Source: Roseiarcus sp963751165 (GTDB lineage Bacteria > Pseudomonadota > Alphaproteobacteria > Rhizobiales > Beijerinckiaceae). From it: DNA of 64,000 nucleotides. Below the pieces are notes generated by a model. It worked only from the letters and a program-made list of their open reading frames with translations, did not search any database and was not told the DNA's origin. The stretch covers positions 310,001-374,000 of the forward strand of contig CAVVTP010000001.1 in the NCBI GenBank assembly GCA_963751165.1, read 5' to 3'. Made by a program: the position numbers and the translations under genes. Below are positions 44,493 to 53,264 of the stretch, piece by piece. Each line of letters begins with the position of its first letter. Position 1 is the first letter of the stretch.

Positions 44493-45185
44493 ATGTCTGC
44501 GATCAAACTGCATGTCATCAAGCCCAGCGTGAACAACATGACGGCGCGCGTGTTCGTGCGCGCGGCCAAGCTCGAATTCACCGAGGACGACGTCTACGGC
44601 AAGACGCGCTCCGAGGAGTTCTCGGCCAGGAATCCCGCGCATCTGACGCCGATGATGGAGGCGCCCGGCCTGCCGAAAGGCGTGATGTGGGAGAGCTGCG
44701 CGATCATGCAGTATCTCTGCAACAAGCATCACCTCGACCAGTTCTATCCGGCCAACCCGGAGAAGCGGGCGATGGTCGACAGCGCGATGTTCTACATCGT
44801 CGGCACCATCTACCCCTATCTCGCGCGGGCGACTTACGGCGCGCTGGGCTTCCCGCAATATGCAGGCGAGGTCGGCGCGAGCGACGCCGATCAGGCGGCG
44901 AAGGACAAGGCGCAAAAGGCGGCGCTCGAGGCGCTCGGACAGTCGCTCGATGCATTCCACAAGTTCTTTCTCCACGGGACGACGTTTGTCGGCGGCGACC
45001 ACGTTTCCATCGCCGACATAAGGCTCGCCTGCAGCCTCGAGTTCCTCAACGTGATCGACTACGCCTTCCCCGAATGGACGAAGCGCTACATGTCCGCCGT
45101 CGAGACCGCGCTCGGCGACGCCTACGCCGAGCCGGCGGGCGACGTGCAGGGATACATCGCGTATGTGAAGGGGAAGAAGGGGTAG
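44493..45185 (+). CDS. Glutathione S-transferase
   Basis: The 230-residue protein has the thioredoxin-like N-terminal domain ('IKLHVIKPSVNNMTARVFVR', 'NPAHLTPMMEAPG', 'MWESCAIMQYLCNKH' with the glutathione-binding Glu-Ser) and an all-helical C-terminal domain with 'FVGGDHVSIADIRLACSLEF', the GST N-capping motif. AGGAGGA lies before ATG 44493. Last gene of the operon; with the VOC protein and CoA ligase it suggests breakdown of a ring compound or xenobiotic. Confidence 0.92.
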   Translation: MSAIKLHVIKPSVNNMTARVFVRAAKLEFTEDDVYGKTRSEEFSARNPAHLTPMMEAPGLPKGVMWESCAIMQYLCNKHHLDQFYPANPEKRAMVDSAMFYIVGTIYPYLARATYGALGFPQYAGEVGASDADQAAKDKAQKAALEALGQSLDAFHKFFLHGTTFVGGDHVSIADIRLACSLEFLNVIDYAFPEWTKRYMSAVETALGDAYAEPAGDVQGYIAYVKGKKG

Positions 45186-45593
45186 GGGAGGGACGGCGGC
45201 GCTCCTGGCGCGAGCCCCGAACCGCCTCTGCGGAGAAGCAGGATTGGAGAGGGTAGAAAACGTTGACGATCCCTTGCTCGCCGAGACACGCGGAAACTGC
45301 TGCGCCCTGTTATGCCCTGGTAACAGGCGGAATGGCGCGGCCCCTCTCCCCATTCCTTCGCACCAGTGCTTTCGATTCAAATCTTTGGATCGCATTGTTG
45401 ATGTGACGGAAGAGAGAATAACAGGAGAGTTCTTGCCTGTTAAGGTTGGGAACAGGCGATGGTCACGAGATGATCCCCTCGAGGCGAGGGGCGTTGGCTG
45501 CGGGCTTGCGAATGACGCCAAAGGAATTAGCTCACCGGTAATGATTGTTCCTTCTTCTCACTGAGCTCCCCACCCACTGAATCGAGAACCTCC
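45186..45593 (+). promoter_or_regulatory. Leader of the SPFH operon with four TAACAGG sites
   Basis: No gene is seen. The heptamer TAACAGG or its complement occurs four times: CCTGTTA 45306-45312 facing TAACAGG 45321-45327 (8-base spacer), and TAACAGG 45419-45425 facing away from CCTGTTA 45436-45442 (10-base spacer). A partial copy (GAACAGG) is at about 45450. The centre-to-centre distances inside both pairs are similar, suggesting binding sites for a dimeric regulator controlling the SPFH gene. Confidence 0.6.
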
Positions 45594-46430
45594 ATGGCCA
45601 TCACGCGTCAAGTCATCACGTCGCTCACGCGAGACGGCGGCGACATGCTCGGGATCACCAATATCGCGGCCAAGATCGTCGACGAAAGCATCGTGTCGGG
45701 TTCGCTGTTGACCGTCGAAAGCAATCACTTCTGCATCCTGAAATCCCGCGGCGCGGTTCTGAACGTGTACGAGACCGGCCAATACGCCTTGACCACGCCG
45801 GACAAGCCGCTGGTCGGCTCGATCGTCCAGGGCTTTTTCGGCGGCACCTCGCCCTGGGTCTACGAAGTGATCTATATCAACCGCTCCAAATTGCTGGTCA
45901 GCAACACAGGCGTCGCCACCAGCGCCGAGATGGCGGAAGTCGGCTATCAGGTCGACTATTACGTCCACGTCGACACCAAGGAAGCCGCACTCGACCTCAT
46001 CACCCATATGCCGTTCACCGGCCAGTTCATCGACACGAGGGAACTCGCGGACTACGCTGGGCCGGCGATCGAACAGGCGATCAACCAGGTCGTTCAGGTC
46101 ACCAAACTCGAAAACATCAACGCGCACATCAGCGATCTCAGGGAGAGCGTGAAGGCGCATTTGACCGATTTCCTCAAGGTCTACGGCATCATGCTGAACG
46201 ACCTCAAGGTTCTCATCCTTCCCAAGGACGATCGCATGCGCGAGCTTCTCTCGTTGCAGGCGCTCGGACTGACGCCGATCGAGGCGGTGCGCTATTATCT
46301 GGCCTTCAAGATGGCCGAGAAGGGTCTCGTCTCCGCGCCCAACGCGGCGGTCGGGGCGCCGTTTCAGATCGGCGGACAGCCGCCGGTCGGCTTCTATCCC
46401 CTCGGCCAGGAAACCGGATTGACGAAGTAA
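45594..46430 (+). CDS. SPFH/band-7-type protein, soluble form
   Basis: The 278-residue protein has an SPFH-like core ('LLTVESNHFCILKSRGAVLN', 'VYETGQYALTTPDKPLVGSI', 'YEVIYINRSKLL', 'VGYQVDYYVHVDTKEAALDL') and a later helical part ('LRESVKAHLTDFLKVYGIML'). Unlike prohibitin, stomatin or flotillin it lacks an N-terminal membrane segment, resembling the YdjI/virion-core-like branch. The C-terminus is Gly/Pro-rich. It is followed after 5 bases by a gene of unknown family, so both probably act together. Function unknown. Confidence 0.82.
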   Translation: MAITRQVITSLTRDGGDMLGITNIAAKIVDESIVSGSLLTVESNHFCILKSRGAVLNVYETGQYALTTPDKPLVGSIVQGFFGGTSPWVYEVIYINRSKLLVSNTGVATSAEMAEVGYQVDYYVHVDTKEAALDLITHMPFTGQFIDTRELADYAGPAIEQAINQVVQVTKLENINAHISDLRESVKAHLTDFLKVYGIMLNDLKVLILPKDDRMRELLSLQALGLTPIEAVRYYLAFKMAEKGLVSAPNAAVGAPFQIGGQPPVGFYPLGQETGLTK

Positions 46431-46435
46431 CGACC

Positions 46436-46981
46436 ATGTCGGAATGGGACTTTTACGACGTCGACGAAATCGAAAAAGTCGCCGTCAATCTGTTCAACGG
46501 CTGGGGCTACAATTTCTATCGGCTCGAAAACCAACTGCGCGCCGATGACTTGACGGTTCGCGCCAAAATCGGGTGGCTGCTCGGCCTGGCGCGCGCTTCG
46601 GTCGACGCTGCGGAAAGCGCCTACCGCCGGGAGCGCCTTCCGGAGCCGACGCGGGAGAAACCTCGCCCCGAGGCCGAGGCCGTTGCGGGCGTGCAGCTGT
46701 TGGAGCGGCTATCGAAAGAGATCGGAGCGCTCGAGGGGCAAATTCGGGCCCAGCCCGTTCCCGAAAACGATCGAATGACCCAGCGCTATCGCCACGAGGC
46801 GGCGACCCTCCAGCACCTCCTCAGCTGCGATATGGGGCTCGCAGGCCGCGCGGAGATGCTGCGCGCCATGCTCGACCAGAAGGACGGCGCCTGGATGATC
46901 GAGAAATTTCCGGAAGTTCAGGTTGGGCTCAGGAGCATCGAGGCGGCATTGCGGAATCGCCAGATGGCGCTGGTGGCCTGA
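46436..46981 (+). CDS. Hypothetical protein, partner of the SPFH gene
   Basis: I do not recognise this 181-residue protein. It is soluble, has a compact N-terminal part ('WDFYDVDEIEKVAVNLFNGW', 'YNFYRLENQLRADDLTVRAK') and charged helices likely to form a coiled coil (about residues 75-115, rich in Glu/Arg/Leu). No signal, membrane helix or cysteine motif is seen apart from one Cys near residue 127. The five-base gap to the SPFH gene implies one transcript and probably one complex. Confidence 0.75.
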   Translation: MSEWDFYDVDEIEKVAVNLFNGWGYNFYRLENQLRADDLTVRAKIGWLLGLARASVDAAESAYRRERLPEPTREKPRPEAEAVAGVQLLERLSKEIGALEGQIRAQPVPENDRMTQRYRHEAATLQHLLSCDMGLAGRAEMLRAMLDQKDGAWMIEKFPEVQVGLRSIEAALRNRQMALVA

Positions 46982-47004
46982 GGCGCTTGGCAAGCGAGGC
47001 GCGT

Positions 47005-47397
47005 CTATGTGCAAGGCGACCAGCCCTTCGGCGCCTCTTGCATCAGCGCGAGCGTGTGACCGTCCGGATCGCGAAAGAACGCCATCCAGAGATCGTGGTC
47101 GTCCATCCGCGCGATCAGATGCGGGTCCGATGAGAAGGCCACGCCCCGCCTCTTGAGCTCGTTGGCCGCAAGGGCAATGTCGGCGCAACGAAAGTACAGC
47201 ACTCCGCCGGCAGAGGGAGGCCCGGAATCGTGCGTCTTCTCGAGCAGGAGCCTGACCCCGGAGCAGTCGAAGAACGTGAGATCGCCGAACCGAAACAACT
47301 TCCGAAGAGCGAGAACCTCGCCGTAGAACGCCTCGGAACGCTCGACGTCGGAGACCGGGAGCGCGATTTGCCCGATCTGTGAGAGGTTGAGGTTCAT
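47005..47397 (-). CDS. VOC-family (glyoxalase-like) protein
   Basis: The 130-residue protein is one VOC unit pair: 'IGQIALPVSDVERSEAFYGE', 'LFRFGDLTFFDCSGVRLLLE', 'VLYFRCADIALAANELKRRG' and 'LWMAFFRDPDGHTLALMQEA'. The His at the first strand is replaced by Gln (GQIALPV), so a classical glyoxalase I metal site is incomplete. Role unknown; convergent with the SPFH partner gene. Start ATG 47397 fits the fold. Confidence 0.87.
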   Translation of the reverse strand: MNLNLSQIGQIALPVSDVERSEAFYGEVLALRKLFRFGDLTFFDCSGVRLLLEKTHDSGPPSAGGVLYFRCADIALAANELKRRGVAFSSDPHLIARMDDHDLWMAFFRDPDGHTLALMQEAPKGWSPCT

Positions 47398-47499
47398 TGC
47401 CCGCCCCGATTTGAATGATGGCGCCATCAAGCCTATCATCGACCTGCATAGCGCGTCGCTTTCTTGCTCTATCGCCGCCGCTCAAGAGGAGCCCGCCCG

Positions 47500-48474
47500 A
47501 TGCGCACGATCGCCCTCGAAGAACATTTTGCCACGCCCGCCTACATGGACGGGCCCGGACGCAAGCTGAAGGAGCGGGCGGAGAAGACCGGCGGCCGGCT
47601 GGCGAATCTGGTCGCCGAGCTCGTCGACATCGGCGATGGCCGCGTCGCGGCGATGGATGCCGGGGGGATCGACGTGCAGGCGCTATCGCTGACGGCGCCC
47701 GGCGTTGAACAGCTCTATGGCGAAGAGGCGAAGGCGGTCGCGCGGGAGACGAACGCTGCTCTGGCCAAGGCGATCGAACGCCATCCGACGCGGTTCTTCG
47801 GGCTCGCGTCGCTGCCGATCGGCGATCCGCCGGCGGCGGTGGCGGAAATGGAGCGCGCGGCCGGCGACCACGGCTTCAAGGGCCTCGTCGTCAACGGCCA
47901 CCATCGCGGGCGTTATCTCGACGACCGGTTCTTCCAGCCGATTCTGGCCCGCGCCGAGGCGCTGAAGCTGCCGATCTATCTCCATCCCACCCAGCCGCCG
48001 CAGCCGGTCATCGACGCCTGGTTCGGCGGCTTGCGGCCGATGGTGAGCGAGATGATGGCCGGCGCCGGCTGGGGCTGGCACATCGAGACGGCGCTGCATG
48101 CGCTGCGCATGATCCTGGGCGGCGCCTTCGACGCCCATCCGGGCTTGCAGGTCGTCGTCGGCCACATGGGCGAGACGCTGCCGTTCATGATCGAACGGGT
48201 CGACGTGATGGCGCCTTCGATGACCGGGCTCGCGAAGCCGGTCAGCGCCTATCTGCGGGAGAACCTCCATTACACGTTCTCCGGCTTCAACTTCCTGCCG
48301 ACCTTCCTCGACCTCCTGCTCCAGGTCGGCGTCGACCGGATCATGTTCTCGACCGACCACCCCTATCAGCCGATGGCCGAAGGCCGCGCCTTCCTCGACC
48401 GGCTGCCCGTGAGCCCGGCGGACCGTGAGCGGATCGCCCACGGCAACGCGGAGCGGCTGTTCGACCTCTCATAA
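47500..48474 (+). CDS. Amidohydrolase family 2 (ACMSD-like) protein
   Basis: The 324-residue TIM-barrel protein belongs to the PF04909 decarboxylase/hydrolase family. Visible blocks: 'RTIALEEHFATPAYMDG' (here EEHF in place of the usual HxH), 'GIDVQALSLTAPG', 'LPIYLHPTQPP', 'LQVVVGHMGETLPFMIERVD' with the catalytic His, and 'RIMFSTDHPYQPMAEG' with the metal Asp. Such enzymes decarboxylate aromatic or dicarboxylic acids or open lactones. AGAGGAG precedes ATG 47500. It stands convergent to the sugar-acid genes. Confidence 0.9.
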   Translation: MRTIALEEHFATPAYMDGPGRKLKERAEKTGGRLANLVAELVDIGDGRVAAMDAGGIDVQALSLTAPGVEQLYGEEAKAVARETNAALAKAIERHPTRFFGLASLPIGDPPAAVAEMERAAGDHGFKGLVVNGHHRGRYLDDRFFQPILARAEALKLPIYLHPTQPPQPVIDAWFGGLRPMVSEMMAGAGWGWHIETALHALRMILGGAFDAHPGLQVVVGHMGETLPFMIERVDVMAPSMTGLAKPVSAYLRENLHYTFSGFNFLPTFLDLLLQVGVDRIMFSTDHPYQPMAEGRAFLDRLPVSPADRERIAHGNAERLFDLS

Positions 48475-48583
48475 AAATAACAAAATATTTTAGTGTGTTT
48501 TGCGCAAACGCGACAGTTTTTGGCGCCCAAACGATTGAAAAGATTGACTCGCTGCCAAAAGGAGGCGCCCCCCGTTTCAGGGG

Positions 48584-49198
48584 TCAGCGTTCCTCGCTCC
48601 AGGCCGCCACGAACGCCTTCGCCTTCGCGGCGACCTCCGCCGCCGTCATGCCCTCCTTGTACAGCGCGCCGCCGATCCCGAAGCCGTCGGCGCCGGCCTT
48701 GCGGTAGGGCGCGATCCGCTCGGGCGTGATTCCGCCGACCGGGAAGAGCTGGGTCTCCTTCGGCAGGACGGAGCGCCAGGCCTTCACCACCTCCGGCGGC
48801 ATCGCCTCCGCGGGAAAGAGTTTCAGGCTCGACGCGCCCAGGCCTTCCGCGGCGAAAGCCTCGGTCGGGGTCGCGACCCCGGGCAGGGGGAAAAGGCCGA
48901 GCCTGAGCGCGCGCTCGATCACGGCAGGGTCGGCGTTCGGCGCGACGATCAACCTCGCGCCCGCGGCGGCCGCGGCTTCGACTGCGCCCGGCGACAGCAC
49001 GGTCCCCGCGCCGACGAGGACCGCCTCGCCGAACCGGCGGGCGAGGGCCTCGATGCTCTTCAGCGGGTCGGGCGAATTGAGCGGAATCTCGATCGCGCCG
49101 AAGCCGGCCTCGGCGATGGCGGAGGCGATCGCCTCGGCTTCATTGGGTTTCACGCCCCGAAGGATGGCGATCAGCGGGGTCGGGGCAAGTGGAATCAT
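48584..49198 (-). CDS. dgoA: 2-dehydro-3-deoxy-6-phosphogalactonate aldolase
   Basis: This 204-residue class I aldolase splits KDPGal into pyruvate and glyceraldehyde 3-phosphate. 'PLIAILRGVKPNEAEAIASA' (catalytic Glu region), 'FGAIEIPLNSPDPL', 'LVGAGTVLSP' and 'SSLKLFPAEAMPPEVV' with the Schiff-base Lys are present. The start overlaps the kinase stop (ATGA). 'IEIPLNSPDP' with Asn-Ser marks the phosphogalactonate rather than phosphogluconate form. Confidence 0.93.
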   Translation of the reverse strand: MIPLAPTPLIAILRGVKPNEAEAIASAIAEAGFGAIEIPLNSPDPLKSIEALARRFGEAVLVGAGTVLSPGAVEAAAAAGARLIVAPNADPAVIERALRLGLFPLPGVATPTEAFAAEGLGASSLKLFPAEAMPPEVVKAWRSVLPKETQLFPVGGITPERIAPYRKAGADGFGIGGALYKEGMTAAEVAAKAKAFVAAWSEER

Positions 49199-50115
49199 GA
49201 CAGAAGTCCGGCTTGTCGGGCGAGGACGAAGAGCCCGCGCGCTGCGGCGCGGGGCGGCGCGGCGCGGGCCTCTTGCCCCAAGGTTTCGAACGCGGCCAGA
49301 TAACGCTTGACCAGCGGTTCCGCTCCCGCGACATGCGGTTCCTCGTCGGGAAAGAGACGCCGAGCTTCGACGATCTCCGCGCCGACGAGGAGGCCGGAAA
49401 GATATTCCGCCGCGTCGTCCTGGGCGAGCTTGCCCATCAGCGGCAGGCTGCGGGCCCCGAAAAGAGCGCCGAGCAGCCCGGACCCGTCGCCGGCCGCCGC
49501 GCCGCGCCTGACGCCCCGCGCGAAGGCCACCCCGTCCGGATTCCCCTTGGCGACGCGAGCGAAGGCGCCGGCGAGCGTATGATCCTTGATTGCCGCGAAC
49601 AATTCGCCGGTCACGAATGTCTTGAAGCGCTCGACCAGGCCTCGTTCGACGATCGCCCATTTCGAATGGGAGCCGGGCAGAACGATCAGCCGTCCGCCCG
49701 CATCCGAAATGCCGAGAATCTCGACCTCCTCGCCGCGCATCACGTCCGGCTCGCCAGCGTCGTCCTCGTAAGAAAGGCCCGGCGCGAGATGAACGACACG
49801 GTCGTCCGCCCGGACCTCGACGAAACTGGCGGCGATGTCGCGCGGATCGGCCGGGCATTTCACATAAGGCGCCTCGCGCCAGCCGTGCCGGCTGCCGACC
49901 ATGCCCGAGGCGACGATCGGCACGCGGGCGTGCGCGTCGAGCCAACCGCCGACAAGACGGCGGAGCACATCGGGAAAGGCGCTTTGCGCGACGCTCGAGA
50001 CGCCGTCGGCGGACGCGATGGCGTCGAGGACCGCGCCGTCGCGCGCCATGAGATAGGCGCGGAAGCTCGACGAGCCCCAGTCGACGCCGATCAGGGCGGG
50101 CGCGGAAGCGGTCAT
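49195..50115 (-). CDS. dgoK: 2-dehydro-3-deoxygalactonokinase
   Basis: The 306-residue kinase phosphorylates 2-dehydro-3-deoxygalactonate, giving the substrate of DgoA. 'ALIGVDWGSSSFRAYLM' is the N-terminal phosphate motif; 'MVGSRHGWREAPYVKCPAD', 'DVMRGEEVEILG' and 'IVLPGSHSKWAIVERG' are family blocks. Coupled translation with dgoA downstream; the SDR gene lies 13 bases upstream. Confidence 0.93.
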   Translation of the reverse strand: MTASAPALIGVDWGSSSFRAYLMARDGAVLDAIASADGVSSVAQSAFPDVLRRLVGGWLDAHARVPIVASGMVGSRHGWREAPYVKCPADPRDIAASFVEVRADDRVVHLAPGLSYEDDAGEPDVMRGEEVEILGISDAGGRLIVLPGSHSKWAIVERGLVERFKTFVTGELFAAIKDHTLAGAFARVAKGNPDGVAFARGVRRGAAAGDGSGLLGALFGARSLPLMGKLAQDDAAEYLSGLLVGAEIVEARRLFPDEEPHVAGAEPLVKRYLAAFETLGQEARAAPPRAAARGLFVLARQAGLLS

Positions 50116-50128
50116 GATCCCGGGGGCC

Positions 50129-50902
50129 TCACATGACCGCGAGCAGGCCGCCGTCGACATAGATGATCTGCCCGTTGACGTAATCCGAGGCGCTGGAGGC
50201 GAGGAAGACGACGACGCCGATCAGGTCATCCGGCAGGCCCCATCGCCCGGAGGGCGTCCGGCCCCTCACCCAGGCGTCGAATTTCGGATCGTTGACCAGG
50301 GGCTGGGTCATCTCGGTGACGATATATCCCGGCCCGATCGCATTGGCCTGAATCCCGTGGGCCGCCCATTCGGCCGCCATCGATCGGGTCAGCATCTTGA
50401 TGCCGCCTTTTGCGGCTGTGTAGGGCGCGATGGTGGCGCGCGCGACCTCGCTCGCGAGCGATCCGATGTTGACGATTTTGCCGCCGCTCCCGCGCGCGAC
50501 CATGCGGCGCGCCGCCTCGCGGCCGACCTGGAACGCGGCCGTGAGATGCGTGTCCACGATCTGCCGCCATTCGTCGGTCGCAAGCTCGAGCATAGGCTTG
50601 CGCAACTGGTTGCCAGCGTTGTTGATGAGGATGTCGATCGCGACGCCCTGTTCGTCGAGCCGGTCGAAGGCGGCTCGGACGGCCGCATCGTCGGCGACGT
50701 CGAATGCACGGGATGAGACCCGATGCCCGGCGGCATCAAAAACCTTGACCGCGGATGCCAGCTTTCCCTCGTCGCGCCCGTTCAGCACAATTGTCGCGCC
50801 GGCTTCGGCGAGCCCGCGCGCCATCGCCAGTCCGAGTCCGGCCGACGAGCCGGTGACGAGGACGGTCTTGCCGGTGAGGTCAAAGAGCTTCGACGCGGCC
50901 AT
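50129..50902 (-). CDS. SDR-family dehydrogenase (gluconate 5-dehydrogenase-like)
   Basis: The 257-residue classical short-chain dehydrogenase has the cofactor motif 'VLVTGSSAGLGLAMARGLAE', 'INNAGNQLRKPM' and the active-site Ser/Tyr-Lys ('IVNIGSLASEVARATIAPYT' with YTAAK). 'NGRDEGKLASAV' after strand 2 (an Arg following Asn-Gly) suggests NADP(H). In this operon it probably oxidises a sugar acid or related intermediate entering the dgoK-dgoA route. Confidence 0.9.
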   Translation of the reverse strand: MAASKLFDLTGKTVLVTGSSAGLGLAMARGLAEAGATIVLNGRDEGKLASAVKVFDAAGHRVSSRAFDVADDAAVRAAFDRLDEQGVAIDILINNAGNQLRKPMLELATDEWRQIVDTHLTAAFQVGREAARRMVARGSGGKIVNIGSLASEVARATIAPYTAAKGGIKMLTRSMAAEWAAHGIQANAIGPGYIVTEMTQPLVNDPKFDAWVRGRTPSGRWGLPDDLIGVVVFLASSASDYVNGQIIYVDGGLLAVM

Positions 50903-50907
50903 CCCGG

Positions 50908-51855
50908 TCACTTGCCGATGTCGCGTTCGGCGCGCTTCTTGTGCGCGGCGAGCGCCATCAGGCGCCGGTCCCGCCAGACCGCGCGTTCGCCGAGCTGGTC
51001 GGCCGGCAGCCGGGCGCGCCGTTCCGCCTCGATGCCGTCCATGGCCGGGCCGCTCCAATCCGCACGATGCTGGGTCGAGGGAAAAATGCGCGCATAGATG
51101 GACTGGTAACGGCTGGCGTAGTCGCGCACTCCGCTGGGCGCGTTGAGATCGATGGTTTCGAACGGTCCCATGAACGACCAGCGCAAGGCGAGGCCGTCGC
51201 GCAGCGCGACGTCGACGTCCTCCGTGCTGGCGAATCCGTCGGCGACGAGACGGAAAGCCTCCTCGAGCAGCGCGCCCTGCAGGCGGTTGACGATGAAACC
51301 GTCGATCTCCCTCTTGACCACGATCGGCGCATGTCCGGCGGCGACGAGCAGCGCGCTCGTCCGTTCGACGACGCGTGCATCCGTCCACGGCGCGGGCGCG
51401 ACCTCGACAGCGGGGATGAGATAGGGCGGGTTGATCGGATGGGCGACGAGGCACCGCGCGCGGCCGGCAAGACGCTCGGTAAAGAGCGAAGGCAGGATCG
51501 CCGAGGTCGAACTCGCGAGCACGGCGTCGGGCTCGGCGGCCCGGTCGAGATCGGCGAAGACGCGCCGCTTGATCTCGAGATCCTCAGGGGTGCTTTCCTG
51601 GACGTGGCTCGCCCCCTCCAGCGCTTCCTCGAACGAGCCGGCGCGCCGCATCCGGGCGCGGATGTTGAGCGGCGCTTCGCCGTTGAGCAGATCGTTCGCG
51701 TCGAGTTCCGGCAAAACCTTGTTGACGAAGGCGAGCGCATCGTCGATCGCCTCCGCCCGTTCGTCCCAGATCGAAACCTCATGGCGTGCGCGAGCGAAGC
51801 TGATCGCCCAGGCGCGGCCGACGAGCCCCAGTCCGACGAGGGCGATCTTGCTCAC
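50908..51855 (-). CDS. 3-hydroxyacyl-CoA dehydrogenase-like (L-gulonate DH/lambda-crystallin type)
   Basis: The 315-residue protein has a Rossmann motif at the N-terminus ('KIALVGLGLVGRAWAISFAR'), 'VQESTPEDLEIKRRVFADLD', 'ILASSTSA'-like 'VLASSTSAILPSLF', the catalytic His region 'CLVAHPINPPYLIPAVEV' and 'FIVNRLQGALLEEAFRLV'. Small size and motifs fit the lambda-crystallin/L-gulonate 3-dehydrogenase group, which acts on free hydroxy acids rather than CoA esters. GTG start 51855 has GGAGG six bases upstream. It heads the sugar-acid operon. Confidence 0.88.
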   Translation of the reverse strand: MSKIALVGLGLVGRAWAISFARARHEVSIWDERAEAIDDALAFVNKVLPELDANDLLNGEAPLNIRARMRRAGSFEEALEGASHVQESTPEDLEIKRRVFADLDRAAEPDAVLASSTSAILPSLFTERLAGRARCLVAHPINPPYLIPAVEVAPAPWTDARVVERTSALLVAAGHAPIVVKREIDGFIVNRLQGALLEEAFRLVADGFASTEDVDVALRDGLALRWSFMGPFETIDLNAPSGVRDYASRYQSIYARIFPSTQHRADWSGPAMDGIEAERRARLPADQLGERAVWRDRRLMALAAHKKRAERDIGK

Positions 51856-52058
51856 ATGCGTCCTCCGTTCCGGGCAGCGTCCAGCGACCTTTGGCGTTTC
51901 GTAGCAGGCTCGCGGCGTCGAAGCCAAGTGTCCCAAGCGACAAGACGGGTCAAAGTCGGTGACCGAAACCATCAGGCAGACGCGGCGGTCGATCCGATGG
52001 CCTTCGACGTCTGACCCTCAATTTGGCCGGACCCTGCGTACAAGGTATCATAAGCGAC

Positions 52059-53264
52059 ATGATCGACGCAGAGATTCCGAATCTGGCGAACTGGCTCGCG
52101 AAAGTCGGGCTTGAAGGACGGGCGGAGACTGCGCTTCTCGACGGCTTTTGCCAGCGCGCCCTCGCCGCAGGCCTGCCGCTTGCGCGCGCGCTGATGTTCA
52201 TCGACACGCTTCACCCCATTCACGAAGGGCGCGCCTTTCGGTGGGAACGCGAAAAGCCCGAAACGACGGTCACGGAATATGGACCAACCAGCCAGGGGGA
52301 GGCGGCCGAGCGCTGGCGCGCCAACCCGTTCTTCCGGATGCTTGAGGACGGAGAATCTCTGAGGCGCTGGCGGATCAAGGCCGACGGGGACGTCGAGTTC
52401 CCAATTTTCTCCGAATATCGCGAGGCGTCGATCACCGATTTTGTGGCGGTCATCAACCGCTTCTCCGCCGACGGCGTGATCGGCGAGATGGACTGCTTCT
52501 ACGCGGCGTGGACGACCGATCGGCCAGGAGGCTTCGCCGATGGCGAGATCGCTGCGCTTGAGCGGCTGACGCCCTTCCTCGGGCTCGCCGTCAAGACCGC
52601 GTCACTCGCCCGCATCGCCGAGACGCTGGTCGAGACCTATCTCGGGCGGGACGCGGGGAGGCGGGTGCTACAGGGCCGCATCGCGCGCGGCGTGGCGGAC
52701 CGCATCAAGACCGTGCTGTGGTTCAGCGACCTGCGCAACTACACGCGCATCTCCGAAAGCGCCGATCCCGAGCAGATCATTCCCCTGCTCAACGATTATG
52801 CCGACGCCATCGTCACCGCAATCCATCAGCATTCGGGCGACGTCCTAAAGCTGATCGGCGATGGGGTGCTGGCGATCTTCCCCGCGCAGGACCGCGCCCG
52901 CGCCTGCGCCGCCGCGCTCGACGCCGCGCAGGAAGCGCGCGAGGCCGTCGCGGCGCTGAACGCCCGCCGCATCGCCGAGGGCCTGCCGGAGACGGACATG
53001 TATCTCGGCCTCCACCTCGGCGTGGTGTTCTACGGCAATATCGGCAGCAAGGAGCGGCTCGACTTCACCGTCGTCGGCCCGGCTGTCAACGAGGTCGCCC
53101 GCATCGCCGCCATGTGCCGCTCGGTCGACCAGCCGATCCTCATTTCCTCCGCCTTCGCGGATTCGGTCGACGGAGATCGGCGGCGCTTCGCGTCGGTCGG
53201 ACGCTACGCGCTGCGCGGGGTGGGCAAGCCGCAGGAGTTGTTCACGCTGGACGCCGAGGCCTAG
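52059..53264 (+). CDS. Class III adenylate/guanylate cyclase
   Basis: The 401-residue soluble protein ends in a class III cyclase domain: 'VLWFSDLRNYTRISESADPE' (first metal Asp), 'GDVLKLIGDGVLAIFP' (second metal Asp in GDG), 'LHLGVVFYGNIGSKERLDFT' and 'VVGPAVNEVARIA'. The N-terminal ~210 residues form a separate sensory region typical of rhizobial cyclases with no membrane helix. Substrate choice (ATP or GTP) is not certain. The cNMP-binding protein at 34.5 kb could be one responder, but they are far apart. Confidence 0.92.
   Translation: MIDAEIPNLANWLAKVGLEGRAETALLDGFCQRALAAGLPLARALMFIDTLHPIHEGRAFRWEREKPETTVTEYGPTSQGEAAERWRANPFFRMLEDGESLRRWRIKADGDVEFPIFSEYREASITDFVAVINRFSADGVIGEMDCFYAAWTTDRPGGFADGEIAALERLTPFLGLAVKTASLARIAETLVETYLGRDAGRRVLQGRIARGVADRIKTVLWFSDLRNYTRISESADPEQIIPLLNDYADAIVTAIHQHSGDVLKLIGDGVLAIFPAQDRARACAAALDAAQEAREAVAALNARRIAEGLPETDMYLGLHLGVVFYGNIGSKERLDFTVVGPAVNEVARIAAMCRSVDQPILISSAFADSVDGDRRRFASVGRYALRGVGKPQELFTLDAEA

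Noticed and set aside
45244..45564. 106-codon open frame in front of the SPFH gene
   Set aside because: No ribosome-binding site or family match, and it covers the regularly placed TAACAGG sites, which fit a control region better.
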